Assembly: GCA_019054805.1 (NCBI GenBank)
Contig: JAHQIY010000011.1
Coordinates: 2,175,001-2,239,000, forward strand
Length of the DNA: 64,000 nt
Direction of reading: 5' to 3'
DNA from: Brachionus manjavacas
Lineage: Eukaryota > Rotifera > Eurotatoria > Ploima > Brachionidae
The notes below the pieces were generated by a model. It was given only the letters and a program-made list of their open reading frames with translations, was not told where the DNA came from and did not search any database. Positions 49,111-62,156 of the stretch are shown one piece after another. The position numbers and the translations under genes were made by a program. Numbering within the stretch: the stretch's first letter is position 1; every line of letters begins with the position of its first letter.

Positions 49111-50440
49111 GTGAAATAATATTAAAGAATCATTTATTTTACTTAAAATTTTCAATTGTTATTTTTATACAACTTGTTTTTTTGTAAACACAAACAGCCT
49201 AGTTAAATATTTACCAAAATAAAGCATTTAAAAACCCAAATTTATTTTTAAATTGTTTATTTTATTCTTAATTAATGACGAAATAATTTACTAATAGTTA
49301 AATAAACCATCCGGAACCATCTCTTCTCATTTTTATTTTACATTTGAGAGTTACACTGTTTTGTATATTTTTAAATTCTTGTGCTACTATTTTTAAAGAC
49401 ACCATGTCAGCTGCGCTTTTTTTACGATTTTTTTAAATAATGCTGGCGAAGGTGTTGTTGCCAATATAATGCATAATATTTCTTGTTTGATTAATCAAAG
49501 CCTTTTTAAGTTTTTAATTAGATTTTTTTTTGAAATTGTTAAATAATTTTGAACTTTATTTGACTCATTCTTATGAAAAATCAAATGAAAATTGAACAAA
49601 AATTCTTCCTTTTTTGAAAAAATAAAATTAAAGATAGTGAAATATAATTTAAAAAATTTTGAATTGAATTCGGATTTTGACTAGGATTAGATTTTTTAAA
49701 TAATAAATGATTTCTTAAAGGCAGATTTTTTACCCTTTTTTCTACTTAAATTTAACTTGAAAAAGCCACGATAAAATTAAAAGCAAAATAAACATCAAAC
49801 AAAACAAAATATTGTAAAAATAAAATTTAAAATTTTAATTTTTTTTAGTATTAAATATAATAAAAAAGCTTATTATCTCAGGAAAAAAGTTAAAAAAGTT
49901 AAAATTTAGTACTGTTTCTATCAATAATCGAAATTTTCTTTTAAAACAACAACTAATTTTTGAATATTTCAAGAAACTTTCAAATATTGAAAAGCTTAAT
50001 ACGTAAAATAAATGTAGTTCAAAAAAGTTATTAGTCTTAAACTTTTTCTTTAATAAGTTTTACTCCGAAAAAGAATTAAAAATTCAAAGTTGTTTGAATT
50101 ACATACTAATTTTCATCTCCTTTCCAAACGATAAAAGAATAAAGACTCAACAACATCAATAATAAATTATCAACATCTTAATTTTGAAAATCAATTAAGG
50201 AATTTGAAATATAAATTTTTGCGATCGTAATTTTGAATCAATTCAAATTATTCAAAGCTTTTACTATTCAAAAAAATTTTTTTTTTCTCAAAATGAATTT
50301 TCCAATTAATTTTTTTGGAAATAAAACTATTCAATTTTGAAATATTCATTAATAAAGTTAAATTGAAAAATTTTAAAACACTTCAAAATTACCTAAGTGT
50401 AATTATTAAAATAAAAATTTTTTTTTTTACTTTATTTAGA
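49111..50440. other. Gene-free stretch
   Basis: TMEM192 3' flank followed by AT-rich DNA. It holds a probable diverged copy of the 58-355 repeat (about 49580-49800) and the TTTAGTACTGTTTCTATCA repeat word near 49906. No coding sequence was seen. Confidence 0.4.
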
Positions 50441-50820
50441 CTTTAATTGAGGTAAAGACAATGAAAATATTTAAAAGTAAAAATCCTTTCTGTACTTTTT
50501 GTACTTTTTCAGAATATTATTTTATTTGGCACTGTTCCTTTTGTACTTTTTGTTCTTAATGGTAATAAAAAAACCTTTTATTAATCAATATTTTAAATTT
50601 AACTAATATTTTTCTTACCTTCAGCATACCCGAATCCCTCCGCCGCGGACCCCGTTTAAGTCTTAATAAAATGATTAAAATTACTATTAATCACAAAAAG
50701 TACAAAAAGGAACAGTGCCAAATAAAATAATATTTTGAAAAAGTACAAAAAGTACAGAAAGTACAAAAAGGAAAATGATTTTTTAAAAGTTTGATCTCAT
50801 TGTCTATACATGCTTTAATT
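50441..50820. mobile_element. Foldback element with ~125-bp arms and 8-bp target duplication
   Basis: Element 50449-50812. Left arm GAGGTAAAGACAATGAAAAT...TTCTGTACTTTTTGTACTTT...TTATTTGGCACTGTTCC pairs along its length with the right arm (GGAACAGTGCCAAATAA...AAAGTACAAAAAGTACAGAA...TCATTGTCTATACATG). CTTTAATT flanks both sides (50441-50448 and 50813-50820) as an apparent 8-bp target duplication. The loop of about 115 bp contains a GC-rich island, CGCCGCGGACCCCG (50641-50654), unlike the surrounding DNA. There is no ORF. Confidence 0.75.
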
Positions 50821-51439
50821 ACTAAAATTTTTAAAATTTAAAGTGGATACCTAAAAAATGCACACTACTTCAATTTTGACAAATATGCACACCTTGTTTG
50901 ATTTAAAATGAGAACATTCTGAAAAAAAACAATTTTAAAATTTAAACACCCTAGCGTATTTTTAATAATAAGCTTACACACCCACCAGATCTTTAAATGG
51001 ATTATGAAAATAATTATATGCAATTCAAGCAGCTGACTAATCGTCAGAATTTTCATTCTGGAAAAAATAAATTAAACTTGGTGGTCAAGGTATGGTTAAA
51101 TACAACTGTACTGGTCAATTTATGACAAATCGATGTGGTTACAAAAAATTCCAGTTGTTGTTTAACTTTAGAAGTCATTAAGGCAATTCAAGCTGCAAAA
51201 AAAATATAAATTTTTTTAGTACTCTATTACAGTAATTTACTAAAAAGATTCCAAAAAATTTTCGTTCGTTTAATAGAAATTTACGGTAACATATACACTG
51301 TCACGATAAGACATTTTCACTCATAAAAGGCTAATTTTGACGCTTTTTTGGGTGACAAAATTTAATTTTAAAGAACAAGCCTTCAATATGATATTGTAAT
51401 GTAAAAAATAGTATTTAACGAAAAATATAGATATTTATA

Positions 51440-52090
51440 ATATTTTTATCTTTCGATAAATTTGGTGAAAAAAATTTCCAATTATTTTGGGCATCTTGAA
51501 GTTGATGATCAATCCATAATATCATTTCAATTCAAAGAGTTTATCTTAAGATATTAAAATCAATCTTTGATTTAATGAAATAATTTTAAAGTAACATGCT
51601 TTACATGCTATTACACGTTATTACTTTACATGTTGTTGAAAATTTTCAAAAAAATATTTTCTTAATCCATTGATAAAATTAATTTTTATATTCAAATGTT
51701 TTAGCTGATCTTTTAATTTCAAAAGTATTTGTATCTAGCATTCAAAATAATTTAAAAAATAAATTCAATTATTAAATTCAAAATAATCAATAAAATGAAA
51801 ATAATTTTAAAAAAATTTAAATTAAAAAATTAAAGATCGATTTAATCAATGAATTGAGAAAATGTTTTTTCAAAATTTTTTTTATTTTTATATCTTCATA
51901 ACATGTAAAGCATGTTAAATTAAAATTATTTTAATTAAATCAAAGATTGATTTTAGCATCCAAAGAAAAAATCTTTGAATTAAAATGGAATGATTAATTG
52001 ATTATCAACTTCAATTTGCATCATTTTGAATAAAAGTTTTTCAATTAAAATTCTAAAAAAAAAATCGAAAGACAAAAAATACAACTATTT
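51440..52090. repeat. Near-complete 650-bp palindrome
   Basis: Left arm words ATCTTTCGATA (51449), TTGAAGTTGATGATCAAT (51496), AAAATCAATCTTTGATTTAAT (51557) and AACATGCTTTACATG (51593) reappear as reverse complements on the right (ACATGTAAAGCATGTT at 51900, ATTAAATCAAAGATTGATTTT at 51936, ATTGATTATCAACTTCAA at 51996, ATCGAAAGACAAAAAAT at 52065). Pairing continues inward (GAAAATTTTC...TTTTTCAAAATTTT), so the two arms almost meet near 51760. A foldback transposon or recent palindromic duplication is likely. Confidence 0.65.
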
Positions 52091-55000
52091 CAATCTATTC
52101 AAAATTGATATGAATTTAAAAGAGGCTTTATTCGCAAAAATTTTTTTTTTAATTTAAATTTTTGTATTTATTCTTTTTAGCTGTTATTAGATTTATAAAA
52201 TTTTTTTTTATATTTTTACTAAATCTGTAGTTTTTGCTAGCAACTTGAAGTTCATGATCATGACAACATGATCAAAACTTAATAGATAAGAATCTTAATA
52301 AAAATGATGAAATAGGTTTTTTTAAATTTTTTTTAATAAAAAAAAAAAAAAAATTTCTAATTGATCTTTAATTGATTATTCAAAAATTTTAAAAGTTAAA
52401 AATATATTTAAAATGGACATTAAGGTGTCCAAATGATAGCTTTAAATGATATTTTTATATTAATTAAAATATATTACAGCGAAACAAAGTTTAATTTTGT
52501 ATGGCAAAATTTCAAAATATTGATCAAGATTTTGTTTTCCTTCATATAAATATTCATATAATTTTCTTCCTAATTAAAGAGCAAACAAATCATGCTAAAT
52601 AAAGTTGAGCCATTTATCATTAAAAAAAATTGATAAAATTTTTTTTTTAAAATCTAAAACTAAAAATTTTGATTTTTTCATGAACTTCAATCTGCCGTTT
52701 TTGCTTACAATGATCATAAAAATTTAGGATCTAAGAGTTCCGTAATCGCTCCAATGATTCCAAGTGCTGAATAAGTTATTGTTGATTTTTTGGTCATTTA
52801 TTTTTATCTAGAAATGTCAAATTTGATAAGATAAGCGGTGCAATTTAAAAATCTAGACCGATTAGACTTGTGAACAAATTACATAATTTATCAGCTGACT
52901 TGAAAATTCTTGGGGACAAAAATAAAATCGATAAAGATAATTAAAAATAAAATAGTTACAAATAGCAAAATGAATCGTTTCAAATTTCTAATTAAATCAT
53001 TCAACAAAAGAAACACGAACCATTATAGTATATTCAGTCATAAACAATGGCTAATCGGAAATCCTTTGACATTTTTTTGAATTAAAATCTTATCGGTTTT
53101 TTTACCTTAAACCTTTTCTGCTTGAGTCTATTCAATTTCAAAATAAATTCTTAATTGTAATCGATTCGTAATTCAACACAAGAAAAAATAATTTTGATAA
53201 AATTTCTATTTTTTTTTATGAATTATGCGACAAAATCAAATTTGTAGCCTTAGTGCCAAATTTATCATAAAAATGCTTATTTATGTCTTCATATTAGTTC
53301 GATTTAGTCGCGGCAAAGCTTCTATTAATTATTTCCTTCTCGGTTTTTTGCGCTCACTCTTTCCCTCTACCGTACACTAGAGATGATCTATACGGGAAAT
53401 AATTATTTATATTAAAATTTTTGTTTTATGCAAAAATCAATAGATTTTCATCTCTTATTTAGGAAATTTATTTGCATTTCTCATCTTTACCTTATACCGA
53501 GTCTGGTCGCTCAAATCTTTAGATTTCTTTATCATACAATGACTTGTTTTAAGATAAGTTAACATTTTATTTTTCGATAAAATTTAATCTTATCTCTAGT
53601 TAAAAAATAATTAATTTTTTCATAAATGTTTTAGTTCAAAAATTGTTTGGTTATAGCTCTAAAAGATAGCATTTTTTTTCTCTATAATATTTTACCACGT
53701 GCACACTTCCAAAGATTTGATTTAAATTTTTACATAACTCGACGATTTTCTCTGTAATCGGAATGCTCAGCAATCAATAGTAAGATTAGAAATTTAAATT
53801 ATTTCTATTTTTTTTGCCTTTTATAAATCAATAAAATATTTATTAAAATTTATTATAAAAAAATAAACTATCAATCAAGGTTTTCGAACATGTGTTCTGA
53901 TTTTGTTGATTATCTTTTATTTAAATAAAACAAAATGAAGGAAGGATTTTCTCTAGGATCATAAATAATTTGTTCAATTTTTTGACATTGATTGTAATTT
54001 ATTTATAGAGAATTTATGTAGATCACTGTGACACAACATGGATAGGATAAAATATTGTTCAGCAGGTCTTTAATGATATTTTATAGACAAAATTAATCAT
54101 TAATAGAGATAAACAAAAAATTTAAATTTAAATTTATCTAATTTTATTTTTGGTCAATTTTTGAAATATAAAATTTTTTTGTTTGTTAAGAAACTTAAAT
54201 TTCTTATTTCCTCCGGTCAAAATTATAAAATAATATATTTGTTCTTAATTTTTTTTTCTATTAAAACCTTTGTTTCTAAAATTTTAGAAATTAACTAAAG
54301 GCTAGATTAAATATTGTCCTATTGTTTTAGTTTTGTTCTATTTTTATACCTGTTTTGTCAAGTATTAGTAAATTTTAAGTTTTTTTTTAATTAAATAGTC
54401 AAGAAAAAAACCTCAATGTTTATAAGGAATTTTAATAATTTTTTTGGGGCGAAAAATTTGCTCTTTAAAGACTTCAATTTCGCAAAATTTTCAATGTTTT
54501 CATTAAAATTTATTTATTTTTGGCTCTTTTATTAAGCATAAAATTTTTTTATTTTTAAATGCGTTAGAATTTAATAAAATTTTAAAGGTTTTCTTTTTTT
54601 TTTGATTAGAGCTACTTAAAATAATTCTTGTTAATAATAGCATAATTTTCTAAATTTTAAAATTTAATTTTTGTTGCCTGTGGCATTTGATTTAAAAACA
54701 AACAGAGTTTTTAACTAAAAAGGCATAAAAATGTGTTTGTTAATACTATCGGCAATTATTTTAATTTTTAAATAGATTAAAGTTTTATCAAGTTTTCTCA
54801 TTTGTATTACCAAATATCCAGACCATAACCACATTGGTATTAAAAAGTGTTTTTATACTTAATTTTAAATGCCTAGCTTTGAGTGTTGAATTTTTACTAA
54901 ACTCTTTGAAAAAAGTCAATTTAGGTCTTAATAACTTGCTTAAAATGGATTATCTGGTATTTTCTTAGGCTTATTTAGTACTCCATATACTCGAAAAAAA

Positions 55001-57360
55001 ATCTAAATTCGTGTTTTTATTTGTATTTGTTTGAGATTTTAAACTTAGCTCTGAATTATAAATCATAGGTTTTAGATGCCTTTTTCATTTTTTAAGCAAA
55101 TTAGAAAATTTTCAAATTAATGTTAAAATAAATTATAAGTAAATATTAAAGGAAAACCCGATAAATTTAATAAGGGCGAACAATTTTTAAATCAATTGGT
55201 AAGCTCATGATTATTTTGGTGGACAAATTTTATGTATTGAGTACTCTTGCAAAATAAAGCGAGTAAAAGGAAGATAAGATTGTCAAGTAACATTTATAAA
55301 AGCCAACTTTTAATTTTCTTGTTATTTTTATAAACTGAGTCGAATGCTAATTTTTTAAATATATTTAATTTAATTTAAGATTTAAAAAGCTTGTCTATTT
55401 ACTCAATAGTAAACTTATTCAAAAAAAGGAAAAAAAATTTAATTAAACAAAAGTTTTAATTTTATAAATAATTGAATTTGATCTTTATTTGTTTTTTTAT
55501 TAGTTTTTGTCAATAAATAATTGGAGAATTAACAATTTTTTAACTTATTTTGATTTTAAACGCAAGATTTTTATAAATAAAAAATTTTCATCTGAATTTG
55601 CGTAGAATGATCAGAATAAACAATTGAATGAGTGGAACAATTTTTTTTTTAACCGTAAAAATGTTTGTTTTTTGAACCGAAATATGCATACCATAGTAAA
55701 ATAAATGATGAAAATATTTTCCTAATATTAAGAAAATTGTAAAATATTTGAATTATAAATTACCGATCTCAGCTTTGATCAATTATGATCACTCTCACTA
55801 GTTTGAGCCTTCATTACTTAAAATTATATTTCAGTTTAGAAAAATTGAAACATTTTTATCTTTATGATTTAAAAATCATATATTAGTCACAATTTTTTAT
55901 TTTTTTTCCTCTAATTAGTTTATATTACAGTTGTTTTTGCACAAAAAATCATAAATTTTATATTTATTTTAATTTAAAGAGTTAATAAATTTCCAATTCA
56001 CCTTTTAAAATTTTAGTTTAGAAGGCTTATTTATATTATGATACTTCTATTATGATTAATTATATGAGGGATCATGGTTTTTGTTTCGGAAGCTAGTTTT
56101 CAAGATTCAATCTTTCAATCAAGATTCAATCTTTCAATCTTTTTTAATTATTAACAAAGCTAGTTAATAAATTACTAAATGAATTCTTTTTTAAATCATT
56201 AATTTTAATCCCTTGTGGTGTATTTTTTTGAAGTTAAACTTGTATTTTACTTGTTTAATTTATATTTCATTAAAAGCATATTTTATTGTAAAAATTTCAG
56301 TTCATTCTCAGAAATTTTCTTTAAATTATTTTAATATTTAGAGCAAAATTAACATGTTTCTTTTATTTATATAAATTCTTCTGGTAAATCGTGCTTCTTC
56401 TTTTGTGCTTCTTCAAGGTTTACATTCATTAAAAATCAAAAAAATAATTTTATTTTTCTGTTGTCCTTAAGTTTTGAATTTCAAACTAAGGATGGAAGGA
56501 AAAAATATCAAAAAAAAATTTATTTAAAATTAAATTAAGAAAATTTTATCGTAAGAAAAGACAAGATAAAAGTACATAAGTAAATTTTTTTTATCTTTAA
56601 TTAACAACATTAAAAATAAATTTAGCAAATTTTCTTTCTACTTTTTCGCTTCTAAAATATGGAAAAGAATTCGTTCTTCCGCAATTTAATTCTAAGCTTA
56701 ATTTTATAAATAAAAAAGTTTAAAACCAAAATACGATATTTTCTACGAGTGAATCTTTTTTAAAAATACATCAGATATTTTGCATTTAAATTTTTTTTAT
56801 TAAAAATTTGGTTATTAATCAAAAAAATTTAATTTTTTTGTTCAGAAAAAAGCTAATCATCAAGTAAATGTACATTTTTTTATAAAATAAATCTCTCATT
56901 TTTTATAAAATCTTATTTTAATGATTTTATGTCATATGAATTTTGATTCCTCTTTGATTTTTGATCAACACGCATTACATTGAATTGGATTTTCATGTTT
57001 ACTATTACCAATTTATTAACTAAAAAATAAAATTATTGCATCATGTTTTTAACTACAGCGCTGCTATGATACAATGAATTTACCTTAAAATTTGCTAAAT
57101 CAACGATATTCTACCATATTTCTCATAAAACATGGTACTATAAAACACCGTATTTACGGTATATTCGGAACATTTTTGGTTAGATATGGTGAAAAAAGAG
57201 GTAGCTTTAGGTAGATTTTTTTAGTTTGTTAATTTTAATAAAATACTCAATCAATTTTAATGATTTAACTAATATTACTAATAAAAAGATCTCTTTTTGA
57301 AATGTTTTTGAACTTTTTGTACTAGTCTCTTTTCGTCGTACAAATTCACAGCTCATCTAA
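52091..57360. other. Gene-free stretch
   Basis: Long AT-rich stretch. I see no exon, RNA gene or clear mobile element. A small tandem duplication (CAAGATTCAATCTTTCAAT twice) lies at about 56100-56140, and 53270-53400 is slightly more complex without recognisable coding. Confidence 0.45.
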
Positions 57361-57369
57361 GATATAGTC

Positions 57370-57490
57370 AGAGTTGCTTAAAAGTCCCAAATTAAAGTCC
57401 AAGTTCGGACTTTTAAATTTTTGATCTTTGATTCGGACTTCGGAAAAAAAAAATCGTTCGGACTTAGACTTGACTTGAAACTTGTGACTA
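57370..57490. repeat. AAGTCCAAGTTCGGACTT repeat, copy 2
   Basis: Related to 23690-23940: TTAAAAGTCCC, then AAAGTCCAAGTTCGGACTTT, then TTCGGACTTAGACTTGACTTG and CTTGTGACT. The core word is self-complementary (AAGTCC...GGACTT). Confidence 0.45.
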
Positions 57491-57779
57491 AAAAAAAATT
57501 CTGGATAAAGTGAATTGAGAGGTGAATTTTATTCTTGATCATTTTTTCAGTAATATGAAATCTTTAAAATTGAATGGAGTTTTTTGTTAAAATTCATTTA
57601 TTTTTTCTAAATAAATTTTGAAATATTATAAAATAAAAAAGGTTTCTTAAGTGTTTTTTCTTTTCATTTTTGGCCAAAAACAATAAAAATTAACGTTAAT
57701 TTTGGTCAAAAAAAACTAAATGGAATTTCACTTTTTTTTTCTCTTAATAATTTTTTTTTAATTTTTCCAAAAGCTGGGC

Positions 57780-58080
57780 TTTGTGAATTTCAAATACAAA
57801 TTGAACATAAATTCTTACTATTTGACAAATTAACATTTAATTTAATAAAATATATTTAAAAAGAGACAACAATCTATTGCAACATACTAAATTGCACCTG
57901 TTCTTCCTAAAATAAAATCTTTATTTTCTTTTTTGTAGTAAATCAAATAACAACTTAAATCTTATTGATGTTTTATTTTTATTGTTATTGAAACATTAGA
58001 AAAATTATTTTTGATAATAAAAGGTACAACTTAGTATGTTGCACCTTGTATGTTGTGGAATTATTTTAAATATATTTTAT
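57780..58080. repeat. MITE-like interspersed repeat, copy 2
   Basis: Second copy of the repeat at 58-355, same orientation: CAAATACAAATTGAACA at 57793, TTGCAACATACTAAATTGCACC at about 57876-57898, and AAGGTACAAC...GTTGCACCTTG near 58020-58050. The inverted TGCACC/GGTGCA words are partly degraded here. Confidence 0.6.
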
Positions 58081-59240
58081 TATCTTTTTATTAGTGTTGG
58101 TAATCCATTTTCAATTATCGGTTAATTTATAAATCGGCAAAATTTTTTCTTAATAATTTATTATTAGCCTAACTATTTTGATTTAAAAAATTAGGCTTCA
58201 AATATTTTTTGGTTTTATATTATTCTTAGAATGTAATTTTCTGTTTTAAATTACTAATAATTTTTTTTAACTTAATTTTAACTTTTTTGATTTTTTTCTT
58301 TGATTGTTTAAAATTACCGAAAAAATTTGGAATCAATTCAATAAATAGGTCTATTTTTAAATTTTCTCAATCGCTTGGAGTCGATTTCCAACATTGTCTT
58401 ATTTTAATTTAACAAAAAAAATAAGATTTTTTTTCTATTAGTTTTTGAATTTAACGATTCACAAAAGCTAAATTTTTCGGGATTTGGAATTTTTTGGAAT
58501 TTTTTTTCTAAAAAAGAATTTTAAATTTTAAATTTTTATGCAAATTTAATTTTTTTATGCTATGAAAAATCTTCACATTTTAGTGATCAGCTTTTAATAT
58601 ACAAAGTGATCATAAAGTCTACTTGACCCTAAAGACCACAAAATTAACCTAAAAAGTTGTAATAAATTAATTTCTGCTGATTTTAATTTATTCTTTTTGA
58701 AAATAATTAATTGAATTATACAATAGTATTTACTTTTACGCCAACAAAATAATAAGTCCAAAATACAATAAGTTAGAATTAGATAAAAAAAGTAATTTTG
58801 AAAAATTAATTTCTTTACATTCGTTTTGAAAATACATTCTAATATTTTTATTCAAGATTAATGAAATGCTTTTTAATTAAGTGATCAAAGTTAAAATTCC
58901 TACATTCAAACTTTCGATTTTCAATAGCATAAACTTAATATTTTTAGAGTTTGTTTCAAAATTTGAATTTTTTAACTTGAATAGCATGTTATTAAATATA
59001 TCTTCTATATTTTATAATGAATTTTAGTAAATGAAGTTAAATCATTTCATCATTTTAATAAATAAATCAGTTGTTTCAGACATGAGCACTAACCTGTTGA
59101 TTAACCTTGAAATTAAAAAAAAAGGTCAAAATAAAATAAATTAGAATTAGATTATATTTATTTCAGCTACATATTTCAGCTTCAAAATAGATCTTTTTTC
59201 TATTAACTTTAAAAAAATTAAAATTTACTTTTAACGATCG
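58081..59240. other. Gene-free stretch
   Basis: AT-rich sequence. One word, GATTAACCTTGAA (59099), also occurs at 16-28 near the left repeat, hinting that the repeated unit is larger than the two aligned blocks. Nothing else was recognised. Confidence 0.35.
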
Positions 59241-59249
59241 GTCAAGCAG

Positions 59250-60030
59250 TATTTATTTATTTTTAAATCTTTAACGAGCTAATGCTCCTTCAGAATGAAA
59301 ATATAAAAAAAAATTTAAATTAAGTTAAAAATACATAAAAAGAAAAAAAATGAATAAGTCTAAGTAATGACAAGAAAATTAAAAATGATAAGTTGTAATA
59401 GCTAGAGATTAGACATGTTTAAATATTTGATAGTTCAGGAGAAAAAGAAGAAATTCCTGGGTAGCAATTACACAATGGAGTTGGAAACTCGATGTATCTT
59501 GATTCAAAACCTTCTATATATTCTTTCACCAGTCTGACGATTAATGGAACAGAATGACTCAAACCTGCCCTGACATATCTCTCAATCAACTCAAAAAGTC
59601 GATTTGAGGCTGTTAGTAGTTTAAGTTTATTGAAAGCCTCTTGGTGCATAATATTGGAGGGAGCAACATATTTCAGCTTCAAAATAGATAGAACTGCTGA
59701 ATTTTGAATAATTTGTATTTTTTTGATGTTAGTTTCTGAGAATGAATTTAAAAAAGGAAAAGTATAATCTAAGATTGATCCTATCAAAGATTTGTAAAGA
59801 TCACTTGATGCTTTTGGTTTTAGACCCCATTTCCTATTTTAGAAATATTTTATTCTATTAAGCCTTGAATTACAGCTGTTTTTTTATTTATCCACCATTG
59901 GACCAAAGGTAAGTTTTGAGTCCAATGTGCTGCTTAAGAATTTGACTTTTTCCTCTTTATTTAAATTGTTACCATTAGTTTTATGGATTTTAACTTTTGT
60001 TTTTTTATCAAAGATCATGTAACATGACAT
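59250..60030 (-). pseudogene. LINE reverse-transcriptase fragment with 3' tail
   Basis: Minus-strand reading from about 60030: MIFDKKTKVKIHK, KEEKVKFLSSTLDSKLTFG, then NSCNSRLNRIKYF, KWGLKPKASSDLYKSLIGS, ILDYTFPFLNSFSETNIKK, IQIIQNSAVLSILKL, TASNRLFELIERYVRAGL. This is the part just after the catalytic core of a Jockey/RTE-like reverse transcriptase. Two or more stops break it upstream of 59787. Its 3' UTR (59420-59250) contains the GAGCTAATGCTCCTTC tail word in plus orientation and ends in AAAT-type repeats. It looks like a different subfamily from the 27-kb element. Confidence 0.8.
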
Positions 60031-60881
60031 GAGTATGTTTTATTGTAGTTTTTATTTTAAGAATTATTTTTGTTCATCCAATATTTCCTTAGTTGAAAAT
60101 CAACAGGTTCTACCAATGCCATTGAAATATATCTCAGACCGCTGTTAATTCTAAGCAAAAGCTGGAAGACCAGCAAATGTATCAATAATCAAATAAAATT
60201 TTTAGTGGATTTTTTTTTGCTAATAATGAATATTAACTAAAATAAATATTTAAAAAAAAAACAAATTAATTCAATCAAAGTCTTAATATTTTCAACACTC
60301 TTTATACAACACATAAATATTCTCGACAATATAAAAATTATTTTTAACATTAAGTAATCATAAACAGCATAACTTTTTATTAATTTCTACCTATTTAGCA
60401 TAATTTAGCGGTATTGTTTTAAAAAAAATAGTTTCTTTGACAAAAATTTATTTAAAAACTGGCTAAAAAAATAACAAACCAAAAACCCAACCATTTTCTT
60501 TGAAAGCCATCTTATATCTTCTTGAAACCAAATCAAATCAAATCCAAAACAAGTTAAATTACTAGCTTAGTTGCTTAGAACAATATCTGAACTAGGTCGG
60601 TGGGGTAGCAATGCCACTTTAAAAAGTCTCCAAGAGAAGAAGTGTGCGATGATGGTTGTCACCCGCTGGCAATTAATTTTTATTTTAAGGAGCTCGATCA
60701 GAATTTTATACAAATTAAAAAAAATTTTAACAAAAATTAATTATTTCCAACATGCATGAAACATTTTATCCAAAATTACTGAATCATCTTTATTACCACA
60801 TCTAGATGGTTAGCTTTTTTACTGTACTAAATTTACACTTTGTTGTTTTTCTAAAAAAATATTAAAAATTTTAATTGTAAC
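60031..60881. other. Gene-free stretch
   Basis: AT-rich, with a short more complex block at 60560-60680 (AACTAGGTCGGTGGGGTAGC, GATGGTTGTCACCCGCTGGC) that encodes a 62-codon frame without recognised similarity. It may be a transposon relic. Confidence 0.35.
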
Positions 60882-61380
60882 GTTTACATTAGAACCATTG
60901 GGCCCTTCAATCCGATCTTCTACTAAGACGTATTGGAGCAGCTACTTATACTACTTGTTAACTTAAACTCTTTGGTTAAATAATCAACTTTCCAATGATA
61001 TAGACAAAGATGTCGCGCTGTATCACATCTTCCCCCGCTTTTATAAAAGGTATGCTAGGAAACTGTCGACCATTGTGACCAATACCGGATCACCAATAAG
61101 CGAGACCAGCTTTAGACTATTATTTTTCCCAGGTACTAACTGACACTCGTCATGTAGCCATTGCACGCATTTTAAATATTACTGCCACTGATAAGCACTT
61201 TTATTAGTCTTCTGGGGTCTTTTATCCTCCTCGCCAGATCTAATGTTTACATAAGTACCCTTGGGCCCTTCTATCCGATCTTCTGCTTAGACGTATTGGA
61301 GCAGCTACTTATGCTCCTTGTTAACTTAAACTCTCTTGGCTAAATAATCAACTTTCCAGTGATATCGACAAAGATGTCGC
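60882..61380 (+). repeat. Direct repeat of 136 bp, two copies 363 bp apart
   Basis: 60882-61017 and 61245-61380 are close copies: GTTTACAT, TTGGGCCCTTC, CCGATCTTCT, GACGTATTGGAGCAGCTACT, TTAACTTAAACTCT, ATAATCAACTTTCCA and GACAAAGATGTCGC occur in the same order with few differences. The 227 bp between are unique and GC-richer than the flanks. It could be a truncated tandem duplication, or terminal repeats of a very short element. No ORF or RNA family is recognised. Confidence 0.7.
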
Positions 61381-62156
61381 AATATTTTATTAATACAGAA
61401 AATAATTTTATCTACAAAAAAATTCACTTTTTGATGAATAAATGAGCACAAAAGTCGACATGACCTAAAAAACTGCAAAAATGTTAAGTTAGTTGTTGCT
61501 ATTTAAAAAAAAATAAAAAAAAATTCAAATTTTAATCATTTTTGATCTAAATTAGAAAAGATAAGAATTTTTAAATTGTTGTAAAAAAAAATTTTGTCGT
61601 TGTTTTTTTTTTTTAAACTGCAATTTTTCGGACTCTTCCGCACTGCTTTTCTAACAATTTAGTATTGATCTAGTTTTGAAACAGCGGACGGACTGTGCTT
61701 CGTCAGAGCATTGTGTTCCAGCTTCACTATATTAAATATGCACTAATTTAATTAGCATAATTTACCAAAAAACTTGTACGCACACATATCTAGACTCATG
61801 TTCGACTGGCGTGAGTCATTGAGAAGTGTGATACACATAGCCAATACGTGTACACCGCACCACTCACACTTATAATCGAAACCAAAGCAGGGGGGTTAAG
61901 CACACAGCTAGCATAGTACAAAACTGCAAAACAGTCCGTCCTTTTTTAGAATAAAAATTTTAATTTGTGTGTTATAAATTTTTCTCTTTATAATTTTCTT
62001 ACTTATTATTGTTGTTTTCAGATGGATAGAACTATTTTATGAAGATAAAAAAGAAAATGACCAAAATTTATTGAATTAATTGAGAAAATTTCCGACTAGA
62101 AAGCCAACCCAAAATCAAGCCCAACAAAAAGACGAAGAGAAAAAAACGACAAAAAA
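61381..62156 (+). promoter_or_regulatory. Probable TBL1 promoter and 5' UTR region
   Basis: From about 61630 the sequence becomes complex and GC-richer, unlike normal spacer. It contains an 11-bp perfect inverted repeat GGACGGACTGT (61686-61696) / ACAGTCCGTCC (61931-61941). A polypyrimidine-type acceptor TGTTGTTTTCAG ends at 62021, suggesting a 5' UTR intron or a spliced-leader site; ATG at 62022 just after it would open a six-codon upstream ORF (MDRTIL). The TBL1 start at 62157 follows an A-rich leader. Confidence 0.45.

Noticed and set aside
60571..60759. 62-codon frame LRTISELGRWGSN...
   Set aside because: Short, with no recognised family and no exon signals; possibly a relic of a mobile element.
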